From Prosthecobacter sp. (lineage in GTDB: Bacteria > Verrucomicrobiota > Verrucomicrobiia > Verrucomicrobiales > Verrucomicrobiaceae): 64,000 nt of DNA. How positions within the stretch are numbered: the first letter of the stretch is position 1; each line of letters begins with the position of its first letter. The position numbers and the translations under genes are program-made. This document shows positions 11,566-21,300 of this stretch, piece after piece. The notes beneath the pieces were generated by a model. The model ran no database searches. It was not told where the DNA came from and saw only the letters and a program-made list of their open reading frames with translations. The stretch covers positions 287,553 through 351,552 of the forward strand of contig JABARQ010000015.1 of the NCBI GenBank assembly GCA_019186985.1. The letters are read 5' to 3'.

Positions 11566-11920
11566 CTTTCTCAATGAAACGTCCGGGCTAAGAGCCTGGC
11601 TTCAAGGGAAGGCGGAGCTGGAAAGGAAAATGTCCAAGGACCGGGCTCCAATGACCCGGGAGGGTTCCAATGCGACCAATGGGCCCACGAACTTCAGCTT
11701 CTGACAGTGAGGGAGGCCCCGAAACCGCTTTTCCCCATCCATCTCCGCGACTGTCGCTATTTCTGCCTGCTGCGAGGTGACACGACGGAATCATCAAGCT
11801 CGCCTTTCTGACTTGGGGCTTGGGTTTTCCTTGGTCATGGGTCGCCTGGTCCTTGGTCATTCAGCCCCGCCTGCCTTTTTGATTCGGTGCTTGAATTCAC
11901 TACCCCTTGATCATTCGTGT
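11566..11920. other. Non-coding convergent spacer with TTGG-rich degenerate repeats
   Basis: 355 bp between two convergent genes with no credible coding region. At ~11630-11690 the minus strand, and at ~11800-11925 the plus strand, carry degenerate sequences full of TTGGTCAT, TGGTCCTTGG and GGTCATT. The two halves are roughly inverted relative to one another. The same composition occurs in the araB/acs spacer at ~3.91 kb. No clear hairpin terminator was found. Confidence 0.5.
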
Positions 11921-13012
11921 TCAGTCCAAGGAGCTCTCCATCCGCCGACGGGATGCAGCCCTGCCAAACCGCACCAACCCGGCAAGCAGCACCATCAGCG
12001 CCGTCCCGGGCTCCGGCACCGGTGTCGGTGAGATGGAAAAGGAAAAGTCGTCGAAGTAGTTCTTGAACCCCACCATGCCAGCGACCGACCACTCCAGCGT
12101 GGCAAGATCTGCTGCGGCAAACCCGATCGACTGACCGCTGAAAAGCCCGGTGGTCGGCCCCAGAAGGGAGGTGTTGTTGTCAAAACCGGCGGCGGAAAGC
12201 CCGACCGTGTCGGCAGCGGTGTCGATTTGCAGGGAAATCATCGACCATCCCTGGGTGCCCATGTTGATGGAGGTCGTCTGCCATGCGCCTGAGCCCCCCA
12301 CTCGGTATTGCAGGAAGTTGTCACCTGTGTAGCCGACCTCCATCAAGGTCTGTCCCAGCGAATCCTTGATGGCCATGCCAAGCACATGGGCGGATTCAGC
12401 GTCGTCATAATCTGAAGGGCAGGTCCAGAAGGTCAGGTCCATCAGGCTGCTGCCGGTTAATGATGGAGCGATGCCGTTGAAGTCCCGTTCGTCGAACTGG
12501 TAGGCATAATGAAGATCTTCATCCGTCGCCAGAACGTTCAGCACCTGGCTGCCGGTCCTGGCATTGGAATACCCGTAGGCAGCCACATAATCGCGTCGAA
12601 ATGTGTTTCCCTGATAGAGCGGAGCCCCCAGGTCTTCATTCAACCGGCCTCCGGCCAGAGCCTTCCACAGCCCGGAATTGTCAGCGATGTCAGCGGCCGT
12701 TCCCCCAGGTCCGCCGAGATTCGTCCCAAACTGCCCGGCGTTGTAGCGGCTCACGTCCGCCCCATGAGTCATGTCACCCAGAGTGTTGGGAAACGCGCCC
12801 GGCGCGACAACCCCCGTATAGCCATTGGCCGGGTTGTTGCCCAGGTAGAACTGGGCGTCTCCTGGAATGAACTGAGACACAATCAGCCCCGTCCCTGGCA
12901 CACGATATCCATCCCCCTCTTCAAAGCTGCCCAGATAAGCCCAGGTCATCCCAGGCCGCCCAAATAAAAGGCAGGTCAGGAAAATCAGGGAGACTGGAAG
13001 CTGGCGAAACAT
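11921..13012 (-). CDS. PEP-CTERM sorting domain protein
   Basis: 363 aa. Residues 1-25 are a signal peptide (SLIFLTCLLF core, cleavage near TWA). The C-terminus has V-P-E-P-G, a hydrophobic helix (TALMVLLAGLV) and a basic end (R-x-x-R-R-R), i.e. the PEP-CTERM signal recognised by exosortase at ~333-360. The Gly/Asn/Asp-rich body is predicted to be beta-rich and extracellular and resembles no enzyme I know. PEP-CTERM proteins are processed during export and usually associate with exopolysaccharide. No exosortase gene is in the window. An AT-rich region with an inverted repeat lies directly upstream. Confidence 0.85.
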   Translation of the reverse strand: MFRQLPVSLIFLTCLLFGRPGMTWAYLGSFEEGDGYRVPGTGLIVSQFIPGDAQFYLGNNPANGYTGVVAPGAFPNTLGDMTHGADVSRYNAGQFGTNLGGPGGTAADIADNSGLWKALAGGRLNEDLGAPLYQGNTFRRDYVAAYGYSNARTGSQVLNVLATDEDLHYAYQFDERDFNGIAPSLTGSSLMDLTFWTCPSDYDDAESAHVLGMAIKDSLGQTLMEVGYTGDNFLQYRVGGSGAWQTTSINMGTQGWSMISLQIDTAADTVGLSAAGFDNNTSLLGPTTGLFSGQSIGFAAADLATLEWSVAGMVGFKNYFDDFSFSISPTPVPEPGTALMVLLAGLVRFGRAASRRRMESSLD

Positions 13013-13046
13013 CTTCGAACAGCCCCACCAGTAAGGCTAAAAACAA

Positions 13047-13071
13047 TAATATCAATAAATATTAGATATTA
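13047..13071 (-). promoter_or_regulatory. AT-rich inverted repeat upstream of the PEP-CTERM gene
   Basis: TAATATC (13047-13053) and GATATTA (13065-13071) form a perfect 7-bp inverted repeat separated by 11 bp, within one of the few strongly AT-rich stretches of the window and 35-60 bp before the PEP-CTERM start codon. It could be an operator or simply the promoter's AT-rich core. Confidence 0.35.
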
Positions 13072-13128
13072 AACCCGTTCCATTCCCTTGAGAACCAATT
13101 CCATCCGTCATTTCGAGTTTCGGATTTC

Positions 13129-14733
13129 TCACCGCCTCTTTTTCTTCCTGCCGTGCAGGATGGCGCGGGCCTTGTCCTCCTCATCCAGCACCGTGGTATA
13201 CTTGTAACTGAAGCCGGGCAGCTTCTTGCGCTCGATCTTCTGATTGATCAGCCGCTCGATGCTGGCCACATACGGCAGCTCTTCGGCCGAGAAAAGCGTG
13301 TAGGCGTCGCCTTCCTTCTGGGCACGTCCGGTTCTGCCGATGCGATGCACATAGTCCTCCGAGTTTTCGGGAACCATGTAGTTGATGACATGGGTCACAC
13401 CGCTGATGTCCAATCCACGGGCGGCAAGGTCGGTGGCGACGATCATTTCAAACTCACCGTCACGGAATCCCTTGAGGGCCTTTTCACGATCTTTCTGGCT
13501 GATGTCGGAATGCATCACGGCGACCTTGTATTCACCGCTCTGATTGAGGGATGAATAGAGCTGGTCGGCCTGGGCCTTGGTCCGGGTGAAGACCATGAGG
13601 CTGTTGAAATGGGTCTGCTTCAGGATGGCCAACAGCAGTTCCTCACGCTGGTCACTGGCGACCGGATACATGTAATGGCTGACGGTTTCAGCGGGGGAAA
13701 AGCGGATGCCCACCTCGACGCTCACGGGATCCTTCAGGGCGAAGTCCGCCAGGTTCTTGATCTGGGGAGGCATGGTGGCCGAGAAGAACAGCGTCTGGCG
13801 GCTTTTGGGAGTGGCCTCGACAATGCGACGGACATCCGGCAGGAAGCCCATGTCCAGCATCCGGTCCACCTCATCGAGCACGAGCACTTCAAGGTTTCGC
13901 GTGTCTGCGGTCCTGTCCTGCATGAAGTCCAGAAGCCGACCGGGGGTTGCCACGACCACGTCCACGCCTTCCTGAAGGGCCTTGCGCTGCTTTTCATAAC
14001 CCACACCGCCATAGACCGCCACGACGCGCAGGCCCGTGTGCTTGCCATATTTCTCAAACTGCTCGACCACCTGGAGGGCCAGTTCGCGCGTCGGCTCGAG
14101 CACCAGGCAGCGGAAACCTCCCGGGGCGCCGAGGCGGCTCAGGGTCGGCAGGGCGAAGGCGGCAGTCTTGCCAGTACCGGTTTGTGAAGCGCCGATGACA
14201 TCCTTGCCTTCGAGCACCACGGGAATCGCACGCTGCTGAATTTCCGTGGGCTTCTCATAACCTGAGTCACGAATGGCGGCAAGAACCGCCGGAGCCAGTC
14301 CGAGGCCTTCAAAGGCCTCCGGAAAGGGACCTTCGGGAACAGGAGGCGCCGGAGGCGGCGGCTGTGGTTCGTAATTCTTGATTGGAGCGCTTTTCTCCTC
14401 ACTACGGCCGCGGCGCGATGAACCGTCACGTTCACGCCTGCCACCACGATCCCGGCCTTCCGTCCTGCCGCCACGGGGCCGGTCGGACGTGCGGGGGCGT
14501 TCTTCACGATCAGCCCGAGGTGCGGCTGAAGTTCCAGATCCTTCTGAACGGCGGCGCTGGTCATGCTCCTGCTTCGAATGCGGGTGCATCTTGGCGGGCG
14601 TGTGCGCAGGAGAATGCTCCTGGCGGGCTGCCTTCTTTTTTCCACCCAGTCCAATGACCTTTTTAATCCCGTCCTTGAGGCGACGGAGGATGGATTTCTT
14701 CTTCTGGGGCTCGGTTTGTCGGGAGGCGTTCAC
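13129..14733 (-). CDS. DEAD-box-type RNA helicase, RhlE-like, with basic N-terminal extension
   Basis: 534 aa. ATP-dependent RNA helicase. Residues ~1-135 are a disordered extension: Lys-rich at first, then Arg/Gly-rich (RGGR, RGR) and finally Pro-rich. The core has the Q motif (GYEKPTEIQ, ~158-166), Walker A (SQTGTGKT, ~183-190), PTREL (~214), TPGR (~263), motif II D-E-V-D (287-290, instead of DEAD), SAT (318-320), RGLD (~439-442) and HRIGRTGR (~463-470). The protein ends in RKKKRR. RhlE proteins usually carry their basic tail at the C-terminus; here most of it is N-terminal. Function is likely ribosome assembly or cold adaptation. Confidence 0.92.
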   Translation of the reverse strand: MNASRQTEPQKKKSILRRLKDGIKKVIGLGGKKKAARQEHSPAHTPAKMHPHSKQEHDQRRRSEGSGTSAAPRADREERPRTSDRPRGGRTEGRDRGGRRERDGSSRRGRSEEKSAPIKNYEPQPPPPAPPVPEGPFPEAFEGLGLAPAVLAAIRDSGYEKPTEIQQRAIPVVLEGKDVIGASQTGTGKTAAFALPTLSRLGAPGGFRCLVLEPTRELALQVVEQFEKYGKHTGLRVVAVYGGVGYEKQRKALQEGVDVVVATPGRLLDFMQDRTADTRNLEVLVLDEVDRMLDMGFLPDVRRIVEATPKSRQTLFFSATMPPQIKNLADFALKDPVSVEVGIRFSPAETVSHYMYPVASDQREELLLAILKQTHFNSLMVFTRTKAQADQLYSSLNQSGEYKVAVMHSDISQKDREKALKGFRDGEFEMIVATDLAARGLDISGVTHVINYMVPENSEDYVHRIGRTGRAQKEGDAYTLFSAEELPYVASIERLINQKIERKKLPGFSYKYTTVLDEEDKARAILHGRKKKRR

Positions 14734-14853
14734 GCGATGCTACGGGGAAATGTTGGACAGGCCAGCCTATCGGCCAGTTTGCGGGGGATTGCAAACAGCA
14801 GCCATTTCCCATCATTTCAAAGCGACCCTCAAACAGCCTTGGTCGACGCTGTT

Positions 14854-14929
14854 TGGTGGAGCATAGCGGGTTCGAACCGCTGACCTCCTGCATGCCATGC
14901 AGGCGCTCTACCAACTGAGCTAATGCCCC
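14854..14929 (-). tRNA. tRNA-Ala (anticodon GGC)
   Basis: The minus strand folds into a complete cloverleaf. The acceptor arm is GGGGCAT/ATGCTCC (one G-U pair), the D arm has TAGCTCAGTTGGTAGAGC, the anticodon arm CCTGC/GCAGG encloses loop ATGGCAT with anticodon GGC (14894-14896), and the T arm contains GGTTCGAACCC. Discriminator A is followed by an encoded CCA (14854-14856). It reads GCC/GCU alanine codons. A hairpin terminator of the upstream Sel1 gene abuts its 5' end. Confidence 0.97.
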
Positions 14930-14930
14930 G

Positions 14931-14967
14931 GAAAAGAAAAACCGGCTCCCCTGGTTGGGGGAGCCGG
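14931..14967 (-). terminator. Terminator of the Sel1-repeat gene, abutting tRNA-Ala
   Basis: A perfect 10-bp stem (CCGGCTCCCC 14942-14951 / GGGGAGCCGG 14958-14967) with a 6-nt loop is followed on the minus strand by TTTTTCTTTTC. The T tract ends one or two bases before the tRNA-Ala 5' end. It would stop transcripts from the 15.0-16.7 kb gene before they enter the tRNA. Confidence 0.85.
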
Positions 14968-14995
14968 AGACTAGCGGGCTTCGATGTTTTGACAA
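14968..14995 (-). promoter_or_regulatory. Possible tRNA-Ala promoter nested against the terminator
   Basis: On the minus strand a TTGTCA box (14990-14995, one mismatch to TTGACA) and a weak TAGTCT box (14968-14973) are separated by 16 bp. The -10 box touches the terminator hairpin, so transcription would begin inside the hairpin's 5' arm and the tRNA transcript could not form the terminator. The -10 match is poor, hence low confidence. Confidence 0.35.
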
Positions 14996-15033
14996 GCCGT
15001 TTTTAAATCATTTCGCAGATTGCAGCGAAGGAA

Positions 15034-16695
15034 TCATTTCTTGCTGCCACCCTTGCTGCCCTTGTCGCTTGAAGCCTCGGCGGCGGGGGCCGCCTTCTTC
15101 TTGCTGTCATAGATCTTCTGGCCTTCGGCGACTTCGTCGGACTTCATGTTCTTCTTGAGTTCGTCGCGGTACTTGACGGCGATTTCCGCGTTCTGCGAGG
15201 CATCGCAGGCCATCATGGCATAAGCCAGGGCGCGGGGAAGGTTGGGGTTGGTCTTGCCATCCTTGATGTTCGTCAGGCCGCGCTCATTCAGGCTGGCGAG
15301 ACGCAGCATGGCGAGAGGCACGCCCTGTTCGGCGGCGGACTCATACTGGCTGGCGGCGGCCGTGTAATCGGGGGCGCCGATGCCGGTGCCGGTCTCAAAC
15401 ATCTGCCCCAGGGCAAGCTGCGCAGGGGCGAAGCCGGCGTTGGCGGAGCGCTGGAACCAGGCCAGGGCGGCCACGCTGTCCTGCTGGGTGCCGCCACCCT
15501 GCTGATAAAGGCCCGCGAGGCGGAACTGGGCCTGGGGAACGCCATTGGTTGAGGCGCGCATCAGGAAGCCGAAGGCCTTCTCAAGGTCCTTGTCCACCAC
15601 CGTGCCGGTTTCATAATAGACACCCACGTTGTAGAAGGCGGCGGCGGAGCCGTTCTGGGCGGCCATGCGGTAGAGGTCGAGGGCGCTCTTGGGGTTGGGC
15701 TGCACGATCACCTCGGCCTTCTCACCTTCACCATCACGCAGGCCGGTTTCAAAGTAGTTGCCCAGGCGGAACAGCGCCTCGGCATCATTGCCGTTGGCGG
15801 CCTTGGTGTAGTACTCAACGGCCTTCTTCGCGTTGCGGGCGTTGCCGCCCAGTCCGTTTTCATAGATGGCGCCAAGCAGGCGGCTGGCGGCGGCGAAACC
15901 GGTGTTGGAGGCATCTTCAAACATCTTCATGGCCTTGGCCGGATCCTTCTGGACAAGGGGCTTGGCTCCGCCGGTGGCGGGGTCACCGTCAAACAGGCGG
16001 GCGGCATAGGTGCTCATGGCCACGGCGTTCTTCTGCTCGGTGGCCTTGATGAGGTACTCAAGCGACTTCTGGTCATCCTTGGCCACGCCGGGAACTCCCG
16101 CGGCATAAAGCTGGCTCAGGCCGAGGGTCGCCTCGCCGTCACCGGCGGCGCTGCCTTTTTCCAGAAGGGCCTTGGCCTTCTCCACGTCCTGCTTGATGCC
16201 GACGTTCGGCGCACCGGCGAGCGTGAGGTTGGCAAGCAGGCGGCGGGCCAGCTTGTTGTCGGAGGCCTCGGCCTCCTGGATCAGGGTGACGGCCTCCTTG
16301 GCGCGTTCCTGGTCCTGGGGGAACGCCTGAAGGAGAACCTGGGCCAGCTCCACCTTCGCCAGCACCTGCCCCTGGGAGGCCGCCTTGCGGTAAAGGTCGA
16401 TGATCTCGGAGACGTTGCTGTTGCTCAGCACGCCCCAGTGAGCGAGCACATACTGGGCGTTGGCGTCGTTCTTGGCCACCAGTTCGCGAACCTTGGTCAG
16501 GGCGTCGTTGAAGGCCTTGTTCACGTCAGGGCCGGCCGTCTTGTCCTGAACGGCCTTCTGGGCGGCGGCCTGGTCGTTGGCCAGGGACTGCAGTGCTGAG
16601 ACAAGATCGGAACTCGGGCTGTTCAGTTCGGCGGTGTCAATGCCTGCGACTGCCACAAGGGCGGCCATCTTGAGTTTAAGTGCGGTGATTAGCAT
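15034..16695 (-). CDS. Sel1-like (TPR-type) repeat protein
   Basis: 553 aa. A hydrophobic N-terminus (MLITALKLKMAALVAVAGI) suggests export or anchoring. Residues ~80-510 are a solenoid of about ten Sel1-like repeats, recognisable by the recurring pattern A-x-x-x-L-G-x-x-Y-x-x-G and A-x-x-x-Y-x-x-A-A-x-x-G (examples: LLGAIYENGLGG, NVGVYYETGT, RLAGLYQQGGG). The C-terminus is Lys/Ala/Gly/Ser-rich. Sel1 proteins act as scaffolds for protein-protein contacts; no partner can be named. It stands alone on the minus strand with its own terminator before tRNA-Ala. Confidence 0.85.
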   Translation of the reverse strand: MLITALKLKMAALVAVAGIDTAELNSPSSDLVSALQSLANDQAAAQKAVQDKTAGPDVNKAFNDALTKVRELVAKNDANAQYVLAHWGVLSNSNVSEIIDLYRKAASQGQVLAKVELAQVLLQAFPQDQERAKEAVTLIQEAEASDNKLARRLLANLTLAGAPNVGIKQDVEKAKALLEKGSAAGDGEATLGLSQLYAAGVPGVAKDDQKSLEYLIKATEQKNAVAMSTYAARLFDGDPATGGAKPLVQKDPAKAMKMFEDASNTGFAAASRLLGAIYENGLGGNARNAKKAVEYYTKAANGNDAEALFRLGNYFETGLRDGEGEKAEVIVQPNPKSALDLYRMAAQNGSAAAFYNVGVYYETGTVVDKDLEKAFGFLMRASTNGVPQAQFRLAGLYQQGGGTQQDSVAALAWFQRSANAGFAPAQLALGQMFETGTGIGAPDYTAAASQYESAAEQGVPLAMLRLASLNERGLTNIKDGKTNPNLPRALAYAMMACDASQNAEIAVKYRDELKKNMKSDEVAEGQKIYDSKKKAAPAAEASSDKGSKGGSKK

Positions 16696-16824
16696 ATGGG
16701 GTTGGAGATGAGGAACTCGGTCAGACCCGTCTCAACGGGAAGCGCTCATTTTTTCATAAGCAGGCCCGCCAAATCAAGACATAACAGGCAGTTTTTCAAA
16801 AAAATCAGCCCTCTGCTTTCTCGC

Positions 16825-17640
16825 TCATGCGAGCGCAATCAGGCTGACTTTCCGGGCCTGGCACTCGCTCACAAGCTCGTCACGGCCTAACAAAAGCGTC
16901 TTTCCCGCCTCGACCGCGATGACATCCACACCGGCCTGCGCGGCGTTCCGAATCGTGTCCGGCCCAACCACAGGCACGTCAAAACGCATGTCCTGCCCCG
17001 GCTTCGAGACCTTCACCATCGTGGCCCCGCCACGCCCCATGGCACCGCCCCTTTTCACCGCCTCGTTCGTCCCCTCAAAGGCCTCGACCGCCAGCACGGT
17101 TCCGTTCTTCACCACCACCGTCTGGCCGATGTCCAGCCGGCTGGTCTCCTTGGCGATCCCGTAGCCATACTCCGCATCCTCCCAACGCCGCTTTTTCGGC
17201 TGCGGGCCGGCCACATGACCGGGGCCCGGCATCAGGTCCTCCAGGAAGGTCGTCGCGGGCAGCAGCGTGATGCCGTCCTTTGTCAGCTCGTCAGCAATCG
17301 CACCAAACAAGGTTTCCGCATTCCGCCGCTTCAGCCTCGCCAGCATCAGCAGCGTGCGGAGGTCCGGCCGCAGATCAAAGAGGTTCTTCGGCGCAATCTG
17401 CCCCACCATGACGGCCTGGGTGACCCCTTCCCGCTTCAGGAACGAGATCATCCGGCCAAGCTGCCCGACCCGGAACCATCCGATGGCGTCCACCTTCTCC
17501 GCCAGCTCCGGCCGGGTCTCGTTTTCAAAGGCCGCCGCCACCAGCCGCCCGACACCCGCACGCCTCGCCGCAGCGATGAAGGTTTCCGGATAAAGGCCGC
17601 TGCCGGCGATGAGTGCGATGGATGAAGGCGCTGCTGACAT
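16825..17640 (-). CDS. lpxI: UDP-2,3-diacylglucosamine pyrophosphatase LpxI
   Basis: 271 aa; hydrolyses UDP-2,3-diacylglucosamine to lipid X in lipid A synthesis. The N-terminal IALIAGSGLYPETFIAAARR, the central GRMISFLKREGVTQAVMVGQIAPKNLFDLRPD region and the C-terminal GATMVKVSKPGQDMRFDVPVVGPDTI are characteristic of LpxI (formerly DUF1009). LpxI replaces LpxH in several phyla. A HAD-hydrolase gene lies 18 bp upstream on the same strand, so the two are likely co-transcribed. Together with lpxK it confirms lipid A synthesis. Confidence 0.93.
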   Translation of the reverse strand: MSAAPSSIALIAGSGLYPETFIAAARRAGVGRLVAAAFENETRPELAEKVDAIGWFRVGQLGRMISFLKREGVTQAVMVGQIAPKNLFDLRPDLRTLLMLARLKRRNAETLFGAIADELTKDGITLLPATTFLEDLMPGPGHVAGPQPKKRRWEDAEYGYGIAKETSRLDIGQTVVVKNGTVLAVEAFEGTNEAVKRGGAMGRGGATMVKVSKPGQDMRFDVPVVGPDTIRNAAQAGVDVIAVEAGKTLLLGRDELVSECQARKVSLIALA

Positions 17641-17658
17641 GAGGTGTGGCGCGGCCGA

Positions 17659-18273
17659 TTATGACGAAAGCACGCGCCCTGTCCACATGGCGAGATCACG
17701 CTCAAGCGCGTCATGCTCCTCCAGACGGTAAAGGTGCGTTTGAAAACCCAGCCGCCTCGCCGTGGCGATGTTGGCCTCGAGGTCGTCAATGTAGAAGGTC
17801 TGCTCCGGCACCAGGCCAAGCTCAGAGACCGTCTTCTCAAAGATCACCGCGTCGGGCTTGCTGCACTTCGCCGAATAGGAATACACCCCGCCCTGAAAAT
17901 GCCTGAAAATGTCGAAGGTGCCCAGCAGGTAGTCCTTGTGCATGCCGCTGGTGTTGGAGAGCAGAAACATCGGCAGCCGTCCGGCGAAGGCCGCAAGCGT
18001 GCGCTCCATCGCCTGGTTCTCGGTGAAGATCTCGCACCAGATGCGGCGGAACATCACCTCGTCCCCGCCAAACTCCAGCAGCCGCATGGCCTCGCGCACA
18101 AAGGTGACGTCATCCATGTCACCGTTCTCATAGGGCAGCTTGATGGAGTCCAGCCGCGTGAACAGCTGCTCCGGTGGAAACGGGCACAGCTCGGCGGCAC
18201 GGCGCGCGGCGACCTTGAAGTCAAAGGCGACCAGCACGTTGCCGATGTCGGACAGGATGGCGGGGGAAGGCAT
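17659..18273 (-). CDS. HAD-superfamily hydrolase (YihX-like)
   Basis: 204 aa from the ATG at 18271-18273. HAD motif I is S-D-I-G-N-V-L-V (nucleophile Asp, the usual second Asp replaced as in the YihX branch), motif II is LLSNTSGMH, motif III the Lys in CSKPDAVIFEK, and motif IV F-Y-I-D-D. A helical cap sits between motifs I and II. This subgroup dephosphorylates sugar phosphates such as alpha-glucose-1-phosphate, but the substrate cannot be assigned here. It precedes lpxI by 18 bp. Confidence 0.85.
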   Translation of the reverse strand: MPSPAILSDIGNVLVAFDFKVAARRAAELCPFPPEQLFTRLDSIKLPYENGDMDDVTFVREAMRLLEFGGDEVMFRRIWCEIFTENQAMERTLAAFAGRLPMFLLSNTSGMHKDYLLGTFDIFRHFQGGVYSYSAKCSKPDAVIFEKTVSELGLVPEQTFYIDDLEANIATARRLGFQTHLYRLEEHDALERDLAMWTGRVLSS

Positions 18274-18396
18274 GACGCCCGATGCCTCATGAGCGCCGCT
18301 TTGCAATCCCGGATGACTTCAGAACCGTTTGCAGCCGTCCGCATCCTCCGGCAATGACGGCATCCCAGCGCCCGCCAGGCCACGCCCGCCCTTCCA

Positions 18397-21300
18397 GTGT
18401 TCACGATCCGCTATCCCGAAGACCTGCCCATCACCGCACGTCGTGAGGACATCCTCACGGCGGTCCGCGGCCACCAGGTCGTGGTCCTGGCCGGTGAAAC
18501 TGGCTCGGGAAAAACCACCCAGCTCCCCAAGATGTGCCTCGAGGTGCTTCACGGGCTGGAAGCTGGCGAAGAACGTGAAGGCGGCGCGGTGCGGCCGGGC
18601 AGGCGGCGCGGCATGATCGGCTGCACCCAGCCGCGGCGCGTTGCCGCGATGTCCGTCTCCAGGCGCGTCGCCGAGGAGCTGAACGTGCGCTGGGGCGGCC
18701 CGGTCGGCTGCAAGATGCGCTTCTCCGACGACACCAGCGCGGAGACACGGGTCAAGTTCATGACCGACGGCATCCTGCTCGCGGAGATTCAAAGCGACCC
18801 GCTCCTGCGGGCCTACTCAATGATCATTCTGGATGAGGCTCATGAGCGCTCGCTGAACATCGACTTCCTCCTCGGCTACCTCAAGACCCTGCTGCCCCGA
18901 AGGCCGGACCTGAAGCTGGTCGTCACCTCGGCGACCATCGACACGGAGCTCTTCAGCCGGCACTTCGGCGGCGCGCCGGTCATCGAGGTCTCAGGCCGCC
19001 TTTACCCGGTTGAAATCCGCTACCGCCCCGTGGGCGAGGATGACGAGGACCCCACCCACCTCGACGCCGCCATCCGCGCCACCGAGGACGCCCTCATCGA
19101 ATCCTCCGACGGCGACGTGCTCGTCTTCATGCCGACCGAGCGCGACATCCGCGAATGCCGCGACGCCCTTCAGGGCCGGCTTGGCGGCGGCTATGAGGTG
19201 CTGGCGCTTTACGGGCGCATGGCCTCCCAGGAGCAGCAGCGCGTGTTTTCACCAGGTCCAAAGCGGCGCGTCATCATCGCCACCAACGTCGCCGAAACCT
19301 CGATCACCGTGCCGCGCATCGCCGCCGTCGTGGACACGGGCCTGGCACGCCTCAGCCGCTACAACCCCAGGACACGCACCAAGAGGCTTCCTGTCGAGCC
19401 CGTCTCGCAAAGCAGCGCCAGCCAACGATCAGGTCGCGCCGGACGAGTCCGCGACGGGCTCTGCATCCGGCTGTTCAGCGAGGAGGACTTCCTCAAGCGC
19501 TCCAAGTTCACCCAGCCGGAAATCCAGCGCAGCAACCTCGCCGAGGTCATCCTGCGCATGAAGGCCTTCAACCTCGGCGAGATCGAGGACTTCCCGTTCC
19601 TCCAGCCACCCGGCAGCTCGTCCATCCGCGCCGGCTACGACCTGCTGCATGAGCTCGGCGCCCTCGGCGAAACCCATGAAATGACCGAGCGCGGCCACGA
19701 GCTCGCCGCCCTGCCCCTCGACCCGACGCTCGGCCGGATGCTGCTTCAAGCGCGGCATGAGGGCTGCCTTGGCGACATGCTGGTGCTCGCCGCCGGCCTC
19801 AGCATCCCCGACCCTCGTGAGCGCCCCGAGGACAAGCGCGAGCTCGCCCAGGCCGCGCACAAGAAGTTCGCCAGCCCTGAAAGCGACTTCATGTCGCTTC
19901 TGAAGATCTGGACCGCCGCCCCCGACCCGCTGGCGGGCAGCAAGAACGGCCTGCGCAAGTTCTGCCGGGAGAACTTCCTCTCCTTCACCCGCATGACGGA
20001 GTGGCGCGACGTCTGGCGGCAGCTGGCCGAGATGTTTCGTGAAACCTCCGCCGCGCCATCGCGACCGTCCGATCCAAAGCAAGAGAAGTCCGCCAGCCCG
20101 CAGGACGCCCTGCACCGCTGCATCCTCTCCGGCCACCTCGGCCACATCGCCCTTCGTCAGGAGCGCAACCTCTACAAGGCAGGCGGCAACAGGGAGGTCA
20201 CCGTCTTCCCCGGCTCCCACCTTTACGAGCGCCGCGAAAAGAACGCCAAGCCCGGCCAGGAGAAGACCCGGCAGCCGCTGTGGATCGTCGCGGCCGAGAT
20301 CGTGCAGACCTCGCAGCTGTTTGCGCGCACCATCGCCGGCATCAACCCCGAATGGGCGGCCGAGCTTGGCGCCCACCTGCTTGAACGCAGGCACGCCGAA
20401 CCGCACTGGAGCGCCAAGGCAGGCCGCGTGCTGATCACCGAGCGCCTGATCCTGCACGGCCTGGAGGTGTCGCGGCGCAAGATCGACTTCGGCAGGATGG
20501 ATCCCGCGGCCGCCACGCAGCTCTTCATCCGAGGCGCCCTGCTGGAGGAGGGCGCACACGTTCCGCACCGCTTCTTCGAGCTGAACCAAAAGCTTCGCAC
20601 ACGGCTTGAGGCGGCGCTCACCCGCGTCCGCAGCTCCCGGGTGCACGCCATCGAGGAAAGGCTCTTCGAGTTCTACCGCACCCGCCTGCACGGCACGCCG
20701 GTCTCCTCCATCCACGACCTGAACAAGCTGGTGAACGAACGCGTCCGGACGCAGCCGGACTTCCTGGTCGCCCGCGAGGAGGACCTCACCGGCGGAGAGG
20801 ACCTCAGCGCCGACCTTCAGCAGTTCCCCGACCAGGCGCAGATCGCCAACAGCGTGCTGCCCATCACCTACGCCTACAAGCCCGGCCAGGAGGATGACGG
20901 CGTGACCCTCCAGGTGCCCCTGCCCGTGGCCGGCCAGCTCACCAACGCCGAGCTGCAGTGGATGGTGCCCGGCCTGCGCGAGGAGCTGGTCACCACCCTG
21001 CTGCGAGCGCTGCCCAAGCAGAAACGAACCGTCTTCATGCCGCTGGAGGCCAGCGCGCGGAAGATCGTGCGCGAGTTCAAGCCGGGACGCGGCGACTTCC
21101 TTGAAGCCCTCGCGCGTCACCTTCAGGTCATCTTTGGCGCGGACATCACCGTCGCTGACTGGCCCGCCAACTGCATCCCGACGCACCTCAGGCCCAGGCT
21201 GGAGGTCATTGCTGGAAACAGAAAAACCATGATCACCAGCCGCGATCTCCGGGAGATCCAGGCCCAGGTCCGCAAGGAGGCGCCCAAGTCCGGTGCCTGG

